This document shows positions 27,066 to 37,421 of a DNA stretch of 64,000 nucleotides, piece by piece. Each line of letters begins with the position of its first letter. The stretch's first letter is position 1. A program made the position numbers and the translations under genes. Under the pieces are notes generated by a model. That model did not search any database. It was not told the origin of the DNA and saw nothing but the letters and a program-made list of their open reading frames with translations. This DNA is from Paenibacillus sp. OVF10. GTDB lineage: Bacteria > Bacillota > Bacilli > Paenibacillales > Paenibacillaceae. The DNA is taken from assembly GCA_022836915.1 (NCBI GenBank), contig CP094668.1:2232001-2296000 (forward strand), read 5' to 3'.

Positions 27066-27488
27066 ATGACAGCAAATCAAACAGATGTGCATCAGGGACA
27101 TCCGATCGTACTGGTGGATGGTGTCTGTCACTTCTGCCAGGGCTTAACCAAATGGATTATCAAGCGTGACCCGGAAGGGAAATATCATTTTGCTTCGCTC
27201 CAATCAGATGTAGCCAAGGAACTGCTGGAGAAGGGCAATCTGTCGACAGACAGTATGGACACCTTTGTTCTGATCGAAAATGGAAAATACTATACACGTT
27301 CAACCGCCGCGCTGCGATTGGCGAAAGGTCTGAAGTTTCCTTATCCGTTGTTATATGTGTTCATTATTGTACCGAAATTTATTCGTAATGCAGTCTATAA
27401 CTTGGTTGCTCGCAACCGTTATCGCTGGTTTGGCAAGGATGAAGCGTGCATGTTGCCTACCCCAGAGATCAAAGATCGATTTTTGTGA
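27066..27488 (+). CDS. thiol-disulfide oxidoreductase DCC family protein (DUF393)
   Basis: 140 residues. The DCC motif is VLVDGVCHFCQG (DxxCxxC, residues about 16-27). Further family marks are YHFASLQSD, ALRLAKGLKFPYPL and the C-terminal ARNRYRWFGKDEACM. Probably a thioredoxin-fold redox protein; substrate unknown. ATG 27066 behind AGGAGGCAGCCAAT. Intact. Confidence 0.9.
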   Translation: MTANQTDVHQGHPIVLVDGVCHFCQGLTKWIIKRDPEGKYHFASLQSDVAKELLEKGNLSTDSMDTFVLIENGKYYTRSTAALRLAKGLKFPYPLLYVFIIVPKFIRNAVYNLVARNRYRWFGKDEACMLPTPEIKDRFL

Positions 27489-27555
27489 GTGTGATTAATA
27501 ACCGAAATAATTGGGTAATGACTACAGATCATATCTATTTTGGGAGGACAACAAC

Positions 27556-28419
27556 TTGAAGAAGTGGACTACATTATTTATCGGGGCATTATTAGCAGTG
27601 AGCTTGGCAGCATGCGGTAACGATACAGATAATACCGCAACGCCGCCAGCGACTAACAACGAAACATCTAACGAGGGTAATACACCTGCGGAGCAGGAAA
27701 CAAAGATCCCTACCTTGGACGAATTGATTACCAAAACCAATGCAGCAACCAAAGAAATGAAAAGCTTCACAACTGAAGCAAACATTGATCAGAATCTGAA
27801 ACTGGATGCTGGTGAACAGTCGCAGGATCAACAGGTTAAAACATCGCTCAAGATGGATATTATCAAAGATCCAATGATGATCTATCAAGAGATGAAAATG
27901 GAAATGTCGGGACAGGAAGCTCAGAACGTGAAGCAGTATATCACTTCGGATAAAATCTACTCTCAAGTTGGGGATCAATGGGTTGCGATTCCTGAAGCTC
28001 AAACCAAGGAACTGATAGAGCAGATGAAAGCAAGCATGAATCCCGAAGGTGAATTGGAGCAATTCAAAAAGATTGAAGAAGATACTAAAGTGACCGAAGA
28101 AGGCGACAATTATGTGATTAACGCTGACGTATCCGGTGATAATGTAAAGGAACTGGCCAAAGCCGTAATGGAGCAGAACGGATCGGATGCCCAGATGCAA
28201 GCCATGCTTGATCAGATGAATATCACCAGCATGAAGATGAAATATATGATCAACAAAGAAACCTATTTGCCTGCAAGTACGGACGTAACCATGGTCATGG
28301 AGATGGAACAGAATGGACAGAAAATGACGATGGACATGAAGATGACCAGTACGTTCTCCAACCAGGATCAAGTGGAAGAGATCAAGATTCCACAAGAAGC
28401 ATTGGATAGCGCAAAATAA
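27556..28419 (+). CDS. surface lipoprotein, DUF6612/LppX-like
   Basis: 287 residues. The signal peptide ends in lipobox LAVSLAAC, so it is an extracytoplasmic lipoprotein, followed by a low-complexity Thr/Asn/Pro/Glu linker (about residues 20-50). The remainder is a beta-rich domain with many Met and Lys (YQEMKMEMSGQ, MEMEQNGQKMTMDMKM), of the LolA/LppX-like superfamily that binds hydrophobic ligands. Start TTG 27556 behind GGGAGGACAACAAC. The ligand is unknown. It may share a transcript with the DCC gene 67 nt upstream. Confidence 0.85.
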   Translation: MKKWTTLFIGALLAVSLAACGNDTDNTATPPATNNETSNEGNTPAEQETKIPTLDELITKTNAATKEMKSFTTEANIDQNLKLDAGEQSQDQQVKTSLKMDIIKDPMMIYQEMKMEMSGQEAQNVKQYITSDKIYSQVGDQWVAIPEAQTKELIEQMKASMNPEGELEQFKKIEEDTKVTEEGDNYVINADVSGDNVKELAKAVMEQNGSDAQMQAMLDQMNITSMKMKYMINKETYLPASTDVTMVMEMEQNGQKMTMDMKMTSTFSNQDQVEEIKIPQEALDSAK

Positions 28420-28420
28420 A

Positions 28421-28492
28421 ACAGGCACCTCTGAACTAGATTTGTGTGAGCCGAGAGGTTTACCAGATTAGAATCAGGGGTGTTTTTCTGTT
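28421..28492 (+). terminator. terminator of the lipoprotein gene
   Basis: GGCACCTCTGA and TCAGGGGTGTTTTT arms separated by a long interior, ending in T5. Confidence 0.55.
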
Positions 28493-28563
28493 TAGCGGAG
28501 ATTATGGTCAGGGTTGAAGGTGTTATAGTATAGTCATATTGAAGTAGAGAGGGGATATAAAAG

Positions 28564-28947
28564 ATGATCGAATATGCACACATCCACCATGTTAGTCTGG
28601 CTGTACGTGATCTGGAAATCGCGAAGAAATTCTATTCGGGGTTACTGGGAATGCAGGAGATTGAACGCCCGCCTTTCCGCTCCACAGGTACATGGTATGC
28701 CATCGGTAGCCAGCAACTTCATTTGTTACAGCACCCTGACGGTCACACGTTACGCGAGGCTGGAATTGATACAACAGACGGCCACTTTGCGATCTGGGTG
28801 ACCAGTTATTCAGGGACTATAGCCTGGTTGGAACAGCAGGGAATTGAGTACGAAGCGAGACCTGATAGTGTGGCTGGATTCGCACAGATTTTTGTACTTG
28901 ATCCGGACCGTAACATTATTGAGTTCGATTCACCGTACAACTCTTAA
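28564..28947 (+). CDS. VOC-family (glyoxalase-like) protein
   Basis: 127 residues, one vicinal-oxygen-chelate unit of two beta-alpha-beta modules. Candidate metal ligands are His in IHHVSLAVRD, His in QQLHLLQHP, His in DGHFAIWV and Glu in RNIIEFDSPY. YSGLLGMQ and FVLDPDRNIIEF are family-typical. The activity (lyase, dioxygenase or thiol transferase) cannot be told. ATG 28564 behind GAGGGGAT. Confidence 0.88.
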   Translation: MIEYAHIHHVSLAVRDLEIAKKFYSGLLGMQEIERPPFRSTGTWYAIGSQQLHLLQHPDGHTLREAGIDTTDGHFAIWVTSYSGTIAWLEQQGIEYEARPDSVAGFAQIFVLDPDRNIIEFDSPYNS

Positions 28948-29027
28948 GGAGAAATGGGTTAGAATAAATCCCTTGCTCCCCCAGAAATTGTATGCTATAT
29001 TATCCATACATTCATAGCACGTGACGG

Positions 29028-29081
29028 AAGCACCGTCCATATACTGCATATTCATGCGGTTATTGGACGGTGCTTTTTTTG
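29028..29081 (+). terminator. strong terminator before the tad cluster
   Basis: Perfect 12-bp arms AAGCACCGTCCA / TGGACGGTGCTT, T8 tail. It insulates the pilus cluster that begins 29 nt later. Confidence 0.85.
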
Positions 29082-29109
29082 TGCTTTTTGACAGGGAGGG
29101 AAGGAAAAT

Positions 29110-30326
29110 TTGATTGTACTGAAGGTAGTTCTGGTTTCAAAAGATAGAGATTACATTAGCGCCTGGCTTGATTATGTACAGGGAAATTCGTCGGGTCTCC
29201 ATGTGCGTTTCACGGCATTCTCCCAAGGGGATTCGTTCAGGGATCATATGAATGAGAAAGAAGGTCGGGAATTACCAGATCTGGTTATTGCGGAACCGGA
29301 ATTTCTGAATGACTGGCTGAATAACGGGGAGAAGGATCAGGTGTACCTTGGCTAATGCTTAGTGAAGGGATGGAAGAGGTGGATGAGGCCAAGCGGCTGA
29401 TGAAATATCAACCCTTGCCTGCTTTGCTGGATGCTGTGATGCATGCTTGCCGACAGCCACGCCGTAAGAAGGTTCACCATTCGGGGCAAGAGACTCTCTC
29501 CATCGGTGTAGTATCCGCTTCGGGTGGAAGTGGCAAAACGGCAGTAGCCCTGCATATGGCGAAGCAATTGGGACTTGCGGGATATGCTGTTCTCTATCTT
29601 AATCTGGAGACGCTGGACAGCACGCTCCCGTTTCTGGAAAAGGGACTAATTAGAAGTGGGCAGCGTCACCCGGATGCGGAGACGGGATTGTCACGCCTGT
29701 TATACGATCTGAAGGTGGGCAGAAAGGAATCCGGCAAGCAGTTACAGGCGCAATCGAAGGGCGTAGATGGATATGTGGTCCGGCATGAAGCGCTGAGATC
29801 CGATGTGTTCTGGCCATTATCGAATCGGAAAGAACTGTTGCAAATGACTCGTGAGGATACGTCGAATCTGCTTCGTTATTTAACGGATTGTGGACAATAT
29901 GACGTGTTGATTCTGGATGGGGATTCCGGTTGGGATGGGCGCAGTGAAGGGGTACTGGATGCAGCAGATGCTTTTGTCTGGCTGGTTGAGGATGATATAT
30001 CTGCCATGCATCGTTGGGGACAATGGTTACAGCATGCTGAGCGTACGAAGCCAGACTTGTACGAAAGTATGCTCGAGCGTTCACGCTTTGTGGTTAACAA
30101 ATATCGGGACAATGTCGTCAATGCACTCCCACGCCCTGATCTGCATCTGGATGCAGTGTTGCCCTATATCCCTTCTTGGAAGCAACTCAGTCAGGAGGAA
30201 GTCATGCTTAGTTCTCCGATCTTCCAACGTGAAGTGAAGAGATTATGTGCCATGCTGGTACAAGATGGCGAAGAAGAATTGAAGCAGACGGGACGAATTC
30301 AGAAGCAGGATCGGTGGGCACTATGA
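29110..30326 (+). CDS. TadZ/CpaE-like ATPase (one frame break)
   Basis: About 405 residues when repaired. N-terminal receiver-like domain (LKVVLVSKDRDYISAWLDYV, PDLVIAEPEFL) and a ParA/MinD-type ATPase domain with deviant Walker A VSASGGSGKTAVALHMAK and Walker B DVLILDGDSGW. In tad systems TadZ/CpaE places the machine at a cell site. The break is at 29344-29352 (TACCTTGGC): one more T or G gives VYLWLMLSEG or VYLGLMLSEG. Start TTG 29110 behind GGGAAGGA. Its stop overlaps the cpaF start (ATGA). Confidence 0.85.
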
Positions 30327-31627
30327 CGGATCCATCCAATAGAATACTGGATCGTGAAGAACAGTTTCAGATGATGCGCAGGGAGGTCAGGGCCGGACTC
30401 GATTTAACCTCTTCAGCAGGAGATGATGAACTGTGGCAGGGGATAGAACGCAAAGTTCTGTCTGACCCGAAGCTGGATGATCTGACCTCAGGAGAGCGTC
30501 ACACGCTGGTACAGCGATTGTTTGATTCCTTTCGTGGATTGGATATTTTGCAGCCACTTGTGGATCATCCCGATATTACGGAAATCATGATCAATAGTCA
30601 CAAGGAGATTTTTGTGGAGCAAGAAGGTGAAGTCAGCCAGATCACCCTTGAATTCGAGTCCAGGGAACGGCTCGAGGATATCATCCAGATGATTGTGTCC
30701 GGGGTAAACCGGATTGTGAATGAGTCTTCTCCAATCGTAGATGCCCGTTTAAAGGATGGTTCGCGGGTCAATATCGTGTTGCCTCCTATTGCCTTGAAAG
30801 GACCCACGATGACGATTCGTAAATTCCCCAGTGAACCGATGAAGATGTCCGATCTGATTGAAAAGGGAGCCCTACATGAAGAAGCGGCAGAATTATTGCA
30901 GCAGTTGGTGCGGAGCAAATACAACATCTTCATTGGAGGTGGGACCGGATCGGGAAAAACGACCTTTCTGAACGCCTTATCGCAGTTTATCCCTGCCGAT
31001 GAGCGAATTATAACGATTGAGGATTCGGCTGAACTACAGATTGTTACGGTACCAAATCTGGTATCACTGGAGACGCGGAATGCAAACACCGAAGGCAAGG
31101 GACAGATATCTATTCGGGATCTGATCAAATCTTCCTTACGGATGCGTCCCAACCGGATTGTGATTGGGGAAGTCAGGGGCGCAGAAGCGCTGGATATGTT
31201 ACAGGCCATGAACACTGGCCATGATGGATCTTTGTCTACAGGGCATGCGAATACCATCTCTGACATGATTAGCAGACTCGAAACGATGGTACTTAGCGGT
31301 GCAGATCTTCCTATTGCGGTTGTAAGGCAGCAGATTAGTTCAGCAATCGATATTTTTGTACATCTATCCCGGCTGCGAGATCGTTCACGGCGGGTGACAG
31401 AGATTAGTGAAGTGATTGGCATGCAGGACGGTGAGGTTATGCTGAATCCACTGTTTCGTTTCCAGGAACAAGAAGAGCGTGAAGGAAAAATTATTGGCGG
31501 GTTAGTACAGGTTGGAAAGTTGAATCAGGTGGATAAAATTCAGATGGCGGGGCTTGGGGAATGGCTGGATGGATACATAGAACAATATAGTATTGAAACA
31601 AATTCATCAGATAACAACGTGAATTAA
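30323..31627 (+). CDS. CpaF/TadA-family secretion motor ATPase
   Basis: 434 residues. VirB11-like hexameric ATPase powering pilus assembly on the cytoplasmic face. Family motifs: ITEIMINSHKEIFVEQEG in the N-terminal domain, Walker A GGGTGSGKTTFLNAL, the Asp box ERIITIEDSAEL, His box TGHDGSLSTGHAN and Walker B RIVIGEVRGAEAL. ATG 30323 overlaps tadZ by 4 nt. Intact. Confidence 0.95.
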   Translation: MTDPSNRILDREEQFQMMRREVRAGLDLTSSAGDDELWQGIERKVLSDPKLDDLTSGERHTLVQRLFDSFRGLDILQPLVDHPDITEIMINSHKEIFVEQEGEVSQITLEFESRERLEDIIQMIVSGVNRIVNESSPIVDARLKDGSRVNIVLPPIALKGPTMTIRKFPSEPMKMSDLIEKGALHEEAAELLQQLVRSKYNIFIGGGTGSGKTTFLNALSQFIPADERIITIEDSAELQIVTVPNLVSLETRNANTEGKGQISIRDLIKSSLRMRPNRIVIGEVRGAEALDMLQAMNTGHDGSLSTGHANTISDMISRLETMVLSGADLPIAVVRQQISSAIDIFVHLSRLRDRSRRVTEISEVIGMQDGEVMLNPLFRFQEQEEREGKIIGGLVQVGKLNQVDKIQMAGLGEWLDGYIEQYSIETNSSDNNVN

Positions 31628-31649
31628 AGTCATTGGAAGGTGATTACTG

Positions 31650-32411
31650 TTGGGTGAAGCCAGACAGATGTTGACGGATTACACCGTATATACGCTTTCC
31701 CGGAGACAACGAATGGTCTGTATGCTGATTAGTGGTCTGCTGTTTTTTGGCATTGGAATTCTGTTCTACCATCACTGGTTGGCTGGAGCGATCCTGGCTG
31801 CGGGTTGCATATGGGTACCAAAACATTGGACTAAAGTGCTGTTGGAACGAAAAAGAATGACACTCAGTTTACATTTTAAGCAAGCATTATATGCATTATC
31901 TTCGGCACTGGCCGCAGGAAAATCGGTGGAAAATGGATTCAAGGAATCCGTGGAGGATCTGCGGATGTTGAACCCGGAAGCGGATACCGATCTGATTCGT
32001 GAGTTCACGATATTGCGGACACGGATGGAGTATGGACAACCAATCGAAGAGGCACTACAGGATTTCTCGGATCGGGCACAGGTTGAAGATATTACGAATT
32101 TTGCAGATGTGTTCATTACGTGCAAACGAACTGGCGGGGATCTGGTTGAAGTTGTGCGTCGTACCTCTGCGGTGATTGGTGAGAAGCTGGACATTCAGCA
32201 GGATATTATGGTCGCGGTATCGCAGAAAAAGTTCGAATCAAAGGTGATGTTTGCCGCTCCATTTATTTTTCTGATATTCCTCAATCTGACTGCTAAGGAC
32301 TTTATGGAGCCATTATATAGCGGGATGGGGTACATCATCTCAAGTGGTGCATTGGCAGTACTCGCCTGCTGTTATCTGTGGATTAATCGCATTATGGATA
32401 TCAAAGTATAA
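31650..32411 (+). CDS. TadB-like inner-membrane platform protein
   Basis: 253 residues with a type II secretion F (GspF) domain. Two N-terminal hydrophobic segments (CMLISGLLFFGIGILFYHH onwards), a cytoplasmic helical domain (LHFKQALYALSSALAAGKS, EYGQPIEEALQDF, NFADVFITCKRTGGDLVEVV) and two C-terminal segments. The TGGDL motif is typical of TadB. Start TTG 31650 behind GGAAGGTGA, 22 nt after cpaF. Confidence 0.9.
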   Translation: MGEARQMLTDYTVYTLSRRQRMVCMLISGLLFFGIGILFYHHWLAGAILAAGCIWVPKHWTKVLLERKRMTLSLHFKQALYALSSALAAGKSVENGFKESVEDLRMLNPEADTDLIREFTILRTRMEYGQPIEEALQDFSDRAQVEDITNFADVFITCKRTGGDLVEVVRRTSAVIGEKLDIQQDIMVAVSQKKFESKVMFAAPFIFLIFLNLTAKDFMEPLYSGMGYIISSGALAVLACCYLWINRIMDIKV

Positions 32412-32423
32412 GGAGCTGAAACG

Positions 32424-33292
32424 ATGCTGCTTCCCGTTATAGTCGCAGGGATGCTCGGAGCGGGATGGCTGGTGCTGGATCGAACCCGGGGCAGACCTAC
32501 CGGCATCTGCGCAAGCTGGATATGGAAGGATTACGACTGAAAAAATTGCATGGTCCCTTCCTGTTTATATTGGACAAGTTTGAGATTGGACGCAGATTGC
32601 CAGTGCTCATGTTTCGAATGCAACATGCCATTCAGAAAATGTATGGCATACAGCACAGTGGAGAGAAAACGATGCTGTATTGCGCCGAAATGTTGACCTA
32701 CACATGGCTCATGCTGCTGGTGGGCTGCCTGTTATCACTCGTTGGAGATATGGGCATCGGAGGTATGGCGGGTGGGCTCGTGCTCGGTGCAGCGTTGCCT
32801 TTTGCGCTCTACAAAGACCTCAATACAAAGGTGCAGCGAAGAGACCAGGATATTCTTATGGAACTGCCTGAGCTGCTGAACCGAATTGTACTGCTGGTTG
32901 GCGCAGGGGAGACCGTGCAACGTGCCATCGTTCACTGTGTGACAAGCCAGGGGGAACGGAATCATCCGTTGTACAACGAACTCAGAAAGACGGTGGGAGA
33001 TTGGAATAATGGTTACTCGTTTCAACAATCATTTGAACAGTTCAGTCGTCGCTGCGGTGTACAGGAAGTGACGATTTTTACGACAACAGTGCTGCTGAAT
33101 TTCCGGCGTGGGGGAGGTGACTTTGTATTGGCGCTGCGGGATCTGTCACATGTGTTGTGGGAGAAACGCAAGGCTGTCAGTCGGGCGAAGGGAGAACAGG
33201 CTTCTTCCAAACTGGTGTTTCCGATGGTACTGATCTTTTTTACGATTGTGGTCATGATCGGGGCACCTGCTTTTATGATGATGAATATGTAG
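32424..33292 (+). CDS. TadC-like inner-membrane platform protein (one frame break)
   Basis: About 289 residues when repaired. Second GspF-domain protein of the platform: membrane segments near residues 3-20 and 80-120, a cytoplasmic domain ELPELLNRIVLLVGAGETVQ, FEQFSRRCGVQEV and RRGGGDFVLALRDLS, and a C-terminal segment. The G4 run at 32488-32491 needs one more base to give LDRTRGQTYRHLRKLD. ATG 32424 behind AAGGAGCTGAAACG. Confidence 0.88.
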
Positions 33293-33303
33293 GAGGAATT
33301 GGG

Positions 33304-33492
33304 ATGATGGAAGTATTGAAAAACAAGGTAAACGCGTTTTGGGAGGAAGAGGATGGACTCGGCACGTTGGAGCTGATTCTGATTATCGGGGTTATTATCA
33401 TTATTGCTTTGATTTTTAAAGACCAAATTAAAAAATTGGTAGAAAGACTGTTAACTAATGTGAGTAATAAAAGTAATGAATTCTTCGAATAA
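33304..33492 (+). CDS. Flp-type pilin-like small protein (62 aa)
   Basis: 62 residues: a charged N-terminus (KNKVNAFWEEEDGLGTLE) then one hydrophobic helix LILIIGVIIIIALIFK and an amphipathic tail. The Gly-Leu-Gly-Thr-Leu-Glu step before the helix resembles the processing region of type IVb pilins, with Glu at position 5 after the presumed cleavage Gly. It is the likely major subunit. ATG 33304 with TAGGAGGAATTGGG. Next gene overlaps by 17 nt. Confidence 0.85.
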   Translation: MMEVLKNKVNAFWEEEDGLGTLELILIIGVIIIIALIFKDQIKKLVERLLTNVSNKSNEFFE

Positions 33493-34147
33493 CAGGTTCA
33501 AAAAGGAAGAAGGGAGCTTCACCGTTGAAGCCTCCTGATCTTCCCTGTCGTGCTGTTTATTCTTGTGTTATTGCTCTTTTTACCATGTATATGTATCAAA
33601 AAACATTCCTGAATCAACATGCCTATGCAGCTTCCGAACGTGCAGCTTATAGCTGGGACAACAGCCACAAGCAGGCGATGACAGGTGAATTTGTCGCTGG
33701 AGAACATGACAATCTGTACTGGAGACTGACGGATGACCGTATGCTTGGAGCGTTGTTTGGCTGGGCGGGAGCGGACAATCAGGTTAGCGTTTCTGTACCT
33801 GCTGGTGAAGGCGGAAGTCTCTCGGAACAGAAATTAGCACAAGCGGTGCAGCATATGCCTTCAGCCATGAAAGGAACGATTGAGTATCAGAACTCTCTAA
33901 TTCAGCGGAAAATAACGACCAAGCTGGATCAGGTAATTTCTTTGCCTCTTCCTTCTTTTTATTCGATTCAGGTAACCGTGTCCTCACTCAAGGATCATCC
34001 GCAGTTGTTGAACCGGTTGAATTCATTCGAACGGTAGATCTGGTCCGTTATTATGCAGCCAAGTTTAAAGGCAAGGGCGGCGCGGCGACCAGTACAGCGG
34101 CAGAAGCCGGACAGGTTGTGCAGCATTTTGGCAAAAGCAAAAAGTGA
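33476..34147 (+). CDS. TadE-like pseudopilin (three frame breaks)
   Basis: About 224 residues when repaired. N-terminus EEGSFTVEASLIFPVVLFIL is the TadE pattern: a short leader, then a hydrophobic helix, then an exported domain. Repairs: CC at 33534-33535 (gives VEASLIFPVV), T5 at 33577-33581 (gives LLLFFTMYMYQKTF) and CC at 34013-34014 (gives LLNPVEFIRTVDLVRYYAAK). Start ATG 33476 inside the flp end, so translation is probably coupled. Such minor pilins prime or stabilise the fibre. Confidence 0.8.
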
Positions 34148-36353
34148 GAAAAGGAGGAGGGCGGAGCTGTTTAGAAAAAAGACGGTGAGTCGGGGGCAGT
34201 AAGCCTTTTTTTGATATTAATATTGGCTGGAGTTTATATGTTTGTCGCAATATTTATTGATTACGCTCGTATAGCGGCATTCAAGGTGCAGACCGAACGC
34301 ATGACTCATGCTGCGATGAGATCCGTCATGTCAGCCTATGACACCTCACTGCGGGAGTATGGTTTATTCGGGTATGGCGACAGTAGTGGGGATGCAATTA
34401 TGGCTAAAGTGCTGAATGATAGCGTGAAGCCTTCCTCTGTAAAAGATGGATTCCCCATTCTGGATATCCAGTGGGATACCACTAAACTGAGCATGGAGCG
34501 TGAACTGGGCAGATACGATATATTTAATCGTCAGATTCAGGAGGATATGAAGTATCGGGCTCCGGTTGATTTTACCCTTGAAGTGATCAATCGGTTCAAA
34601 CCGATGTCAGACGAGATGAAGGAAGCTGCACACACGGTAGACTTGCTGAAAAAATTACAGAAGTTATATGACAAACGTGAAGAATTGCTGGATGAAGCCA
34701 TTGCCAATCAGACGGAATCCGCGGAGAAGATGAAGAATCTTCCGAAGTTAATCATGGACCCGCCCTCACAGGCCATCTATGAAGAAATGTTGGAAGAAAC
34801 ACCAGAGACAGCTGCCGAGGCAGCAGCACGTTATGCAGATTATCTTAACAAGAAACAGGCGGATGAGGGATTGCCATTCAGAGAGCAACAATACATATTG
34901 GAACTGGCTCGTTATCGGACGGGTGTTGGTAATGTGGTGACAGGCATCAGCATGATCATACAACCGGCGTTACAGGCCCATCAAACAAAGCTGGAGGAAG
35001 CACAGTCCAAGATCGAAGAAGCACGCAAGATCAATGAGGAAATGAAACGTGTAATCGCGGAGGGGAGAACCGTTCGCAGAATGCCAGCTACGACAATGTG
35101 GGCAACTCGAATCTTCCTGGGACGAGTCCTGCATCTACTGGATCAGGCACTGAAGCCAAAAGTACACGTTCTCTTGCTTCGGAGCTTGTGAGGGCAGATA
35201 GCCTATTTGATCAGTTGAAGGCACGGGTTGTTTCCCAGAATACGGACTTCTCTAACGTCAGAAGAGACAACATGGAGTTGAATACACAGCTTCGCAGCGT
35301 CACGGCCATGAGCGGTGTTCCGATTAAACCAGCGGTCAGACAGGCAAGTCAGGTTACGGAACGATATATGGACACCTATGTACGTAGCGGTCCTGCCAAT
35401 CTCATCCTCCAAAGTAAGCAGCAGCTGGAAAGTGGTCGTGGGTCGGATGCCCAACGCAAAGCGAATGATAAAGAATCCAAAGGGAAATTGAAGGAAGTCA
35501 AACGAATCTTGTCGCAGATTCAGAATGGAAGTTCGGGTTCCATGGACGCTTTCAAACAGTTGGAGGAATATTACAACGCTAATATTGCTTTTAACGAGGC
35601 TAGTCGTGAGGAAGCCAAAAGGCAGAGATTGCTGGAGATCCTTATGACTCTGGTGGCGATGCCATGAAGAGAATGGACAGTTTGTTTGGCGGGATGTCCG
35701 GTCTGCTGGACAGTCTTGGTGACGAATTATTTCAGAATGAATATGCTTTAGCCTATTTCAACTCCATGGATTTTGGTCAGTTATTTACCTGGACTGAAGG
35801 TGGTGGAGATGCTGGTGATGTCTTCAAACTGGAGAATCAGGAACTGGAGTATATCGTTTACAGGTTTCATAATCCTTCGGGTAACATCGCTGCGGCATAT
35901 GCGGAGATATTTGGTTTGCGGCTGGCTATTCGGACGGCCGAAGGGTTAATTGAGCATAGCAAGCTTGGGAACCCACTTCTGGTTTTATCGGCGGCAATCT
36001 TATACGGGATTACAAACGCCATCGCGGATATGGTGAAACTAGCAAAAGAGGGCAGTGTGGAATTGTCCAAGTATATCAAAGTCAAACTGACGTACAGGGA
36101 CCATCTCCGATTGTTCCTATTGATGCATAGTAACAATGAACGCAAAATGTCCAGAATGCTGGCGCTAATTCGATTGAATACTGGTGTGAATCCAGATGAG
36201 AAACAGACGTATGCTTCGGGTAACATGCGCAGCAGCATCAAGCTGTGGTTTTTACCAGGGGTGGTTAGAAGCATAGGTACAGTTATGGGTAGTGCGGATC
36301 AGGTTGAAGATGGGCGATTTTTCATTGAGCGGAAGGCGGATTATTCCTATTGA
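34128..36353 (+). CDS. large TadG-like membrane-anchored protein (three frame breaks)
   Basis: About 742 residues when repaired. N-terminus KKDGESGAVSLFLILILAG then VYMFVAIFIDYARIAAF, a TadG/TadE-type anchor, followed by a very long mostly helical extracytoplasmic part with coiled-coil-like stretches (KLEEAQSKIEEARKINEEM; QRKANDKESKGKLKEVKRI). Repairs: A6 at 34175-34180, G4 at 35062-35065 (gives AEGENRSQNASYDNVGN) and TT at 35642-35643 (gives LEILYDSGGDAMKRMD). Start is uncertain; TTG 34128 is the only in-frame candidate I find, overlapping the previous gene. Much longer than typical TadG; function unknown. Confidence 0.75.
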
Positions 36354-36382
36354 ATGATCAGAATCGTTTCGGTGGAGGGATT

Positions 36383-37413
36383 ATGGATAAGCAGCAACAT
36401 TACGAAAAAGAAAGCGCACAATTGCAGATTCGTTTAACAAGAATAATCAGATTGCAACGATTGAAGTCTCTGAATAAGCAGATATGTTCTCCGAAAAAGG
36501 AACAGGGAAGCATGGTTCTGGAAGCTTCACTGGTGTTACCTGTTTTTCTGTTCTTTATCATGTTTCTCATCTTCATTGTGCAAATGACTCTAATCTCCAC
36601 AGCGTTACAGAGCACAGCAGGGGAAGCGGTGAAGCAGTTATCAACGAAAATATATCCGGTTTCCCTTGCCTTCACACCTTCTGATTCTGCAGGTGGTGAG
36701 GGCTCTGGAGGGGTTGGAAGATACCGGAGTTGTCTCTGACGGAATGGGCAGAAGGTTATGCTTCTTCTCTACCCGAGCCATTAAGTGATTGGGTACGTTC
36801 AGCGGCGGCCAGTGGTGAACAACCACTACAGGAGATCAAGACATCCGTCTTGGAAACGGTGCTTGATCCGATGGTCAAACCGCTGCTGCAACCATTTATC
36901 GAGCCAACTCTACTGGATATGGAACGTGTGCATGTGAACGGTGTTTCCATACCTGATCTTAAAAACAAAACAAATCCTTATTTCCGACTTGAACTGAGTT
37001 ATGAATTGCCGATAAAAGTCCCCTTTCTCAGTAAACCGCTTCGGATTCAGGCTGCTGCGGCAGAACGGATATGGATTGGAGATACCGGAGAAGGGTCAGA
37101 TGGCAGCGCAGGAGACGGGGATACTGCGGGTTCAGCAACGGTACTGTCGAAGCCTGACCCGGCTTACATAGGCAATAATGCAACGATTAAGGTGAAGGTA
37201 GAACCAGGAGCGACAGCCAACTTAACGATATTTTACAAGTCAGGTGAAAGTTCTGCGAAGCACATTGGCTGGGCCACCGCAGATGAGAATGGAATTATTG
37301 AATGGAACTGGTTTGTTGGTACTCGGACAACAGAAGGAACATGGAGTTTTGTTGTCGAGACAGGGGACGGTGCCAAGACGGAGACTACGTTTACGGTAGC
37401 CTCCAGAAAATAA
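36383..37413 (+). CDS. TadE-like protein with C-terminal beta-sandwich (one frame break)
   Basis: About 343 residues when repaired. A basic N-terminus, then KEQGSMVLEASLVLPVFLFF (class III signal/TadE helix), an amphipathic central part (LDPMVKPLLQPFIEPTLL), and a C-terminal domain of about 95 residues rich in beta strands (NNATIKVKVEPGATANLTIF, GTWSFVVETGDGAKTET) that looks like an Ig-like extracellular fold. The G4 run at 36710-36713 needs one more base to give SGGGWKIPELSLTEW. ATG 36383 behind GGAGGGATT. Confidence 0.8.
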
Positions 37414-37421
37414 GGAAGGGG

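Noticed and set aside
27592..28428. Open frame of 278 codons antisense to the lipoprotein gene
   Set aside because: His/Leu/Phe-rich shadow of a Lys/Met/Glu-rich gene; the plus-strand frame has a lipobox and ribosome site.
30598..31422. Open frame of 274 codons antisense to cpaF
   Set aside because: The plus strand carries a complete secretion ATPase with all motifs.
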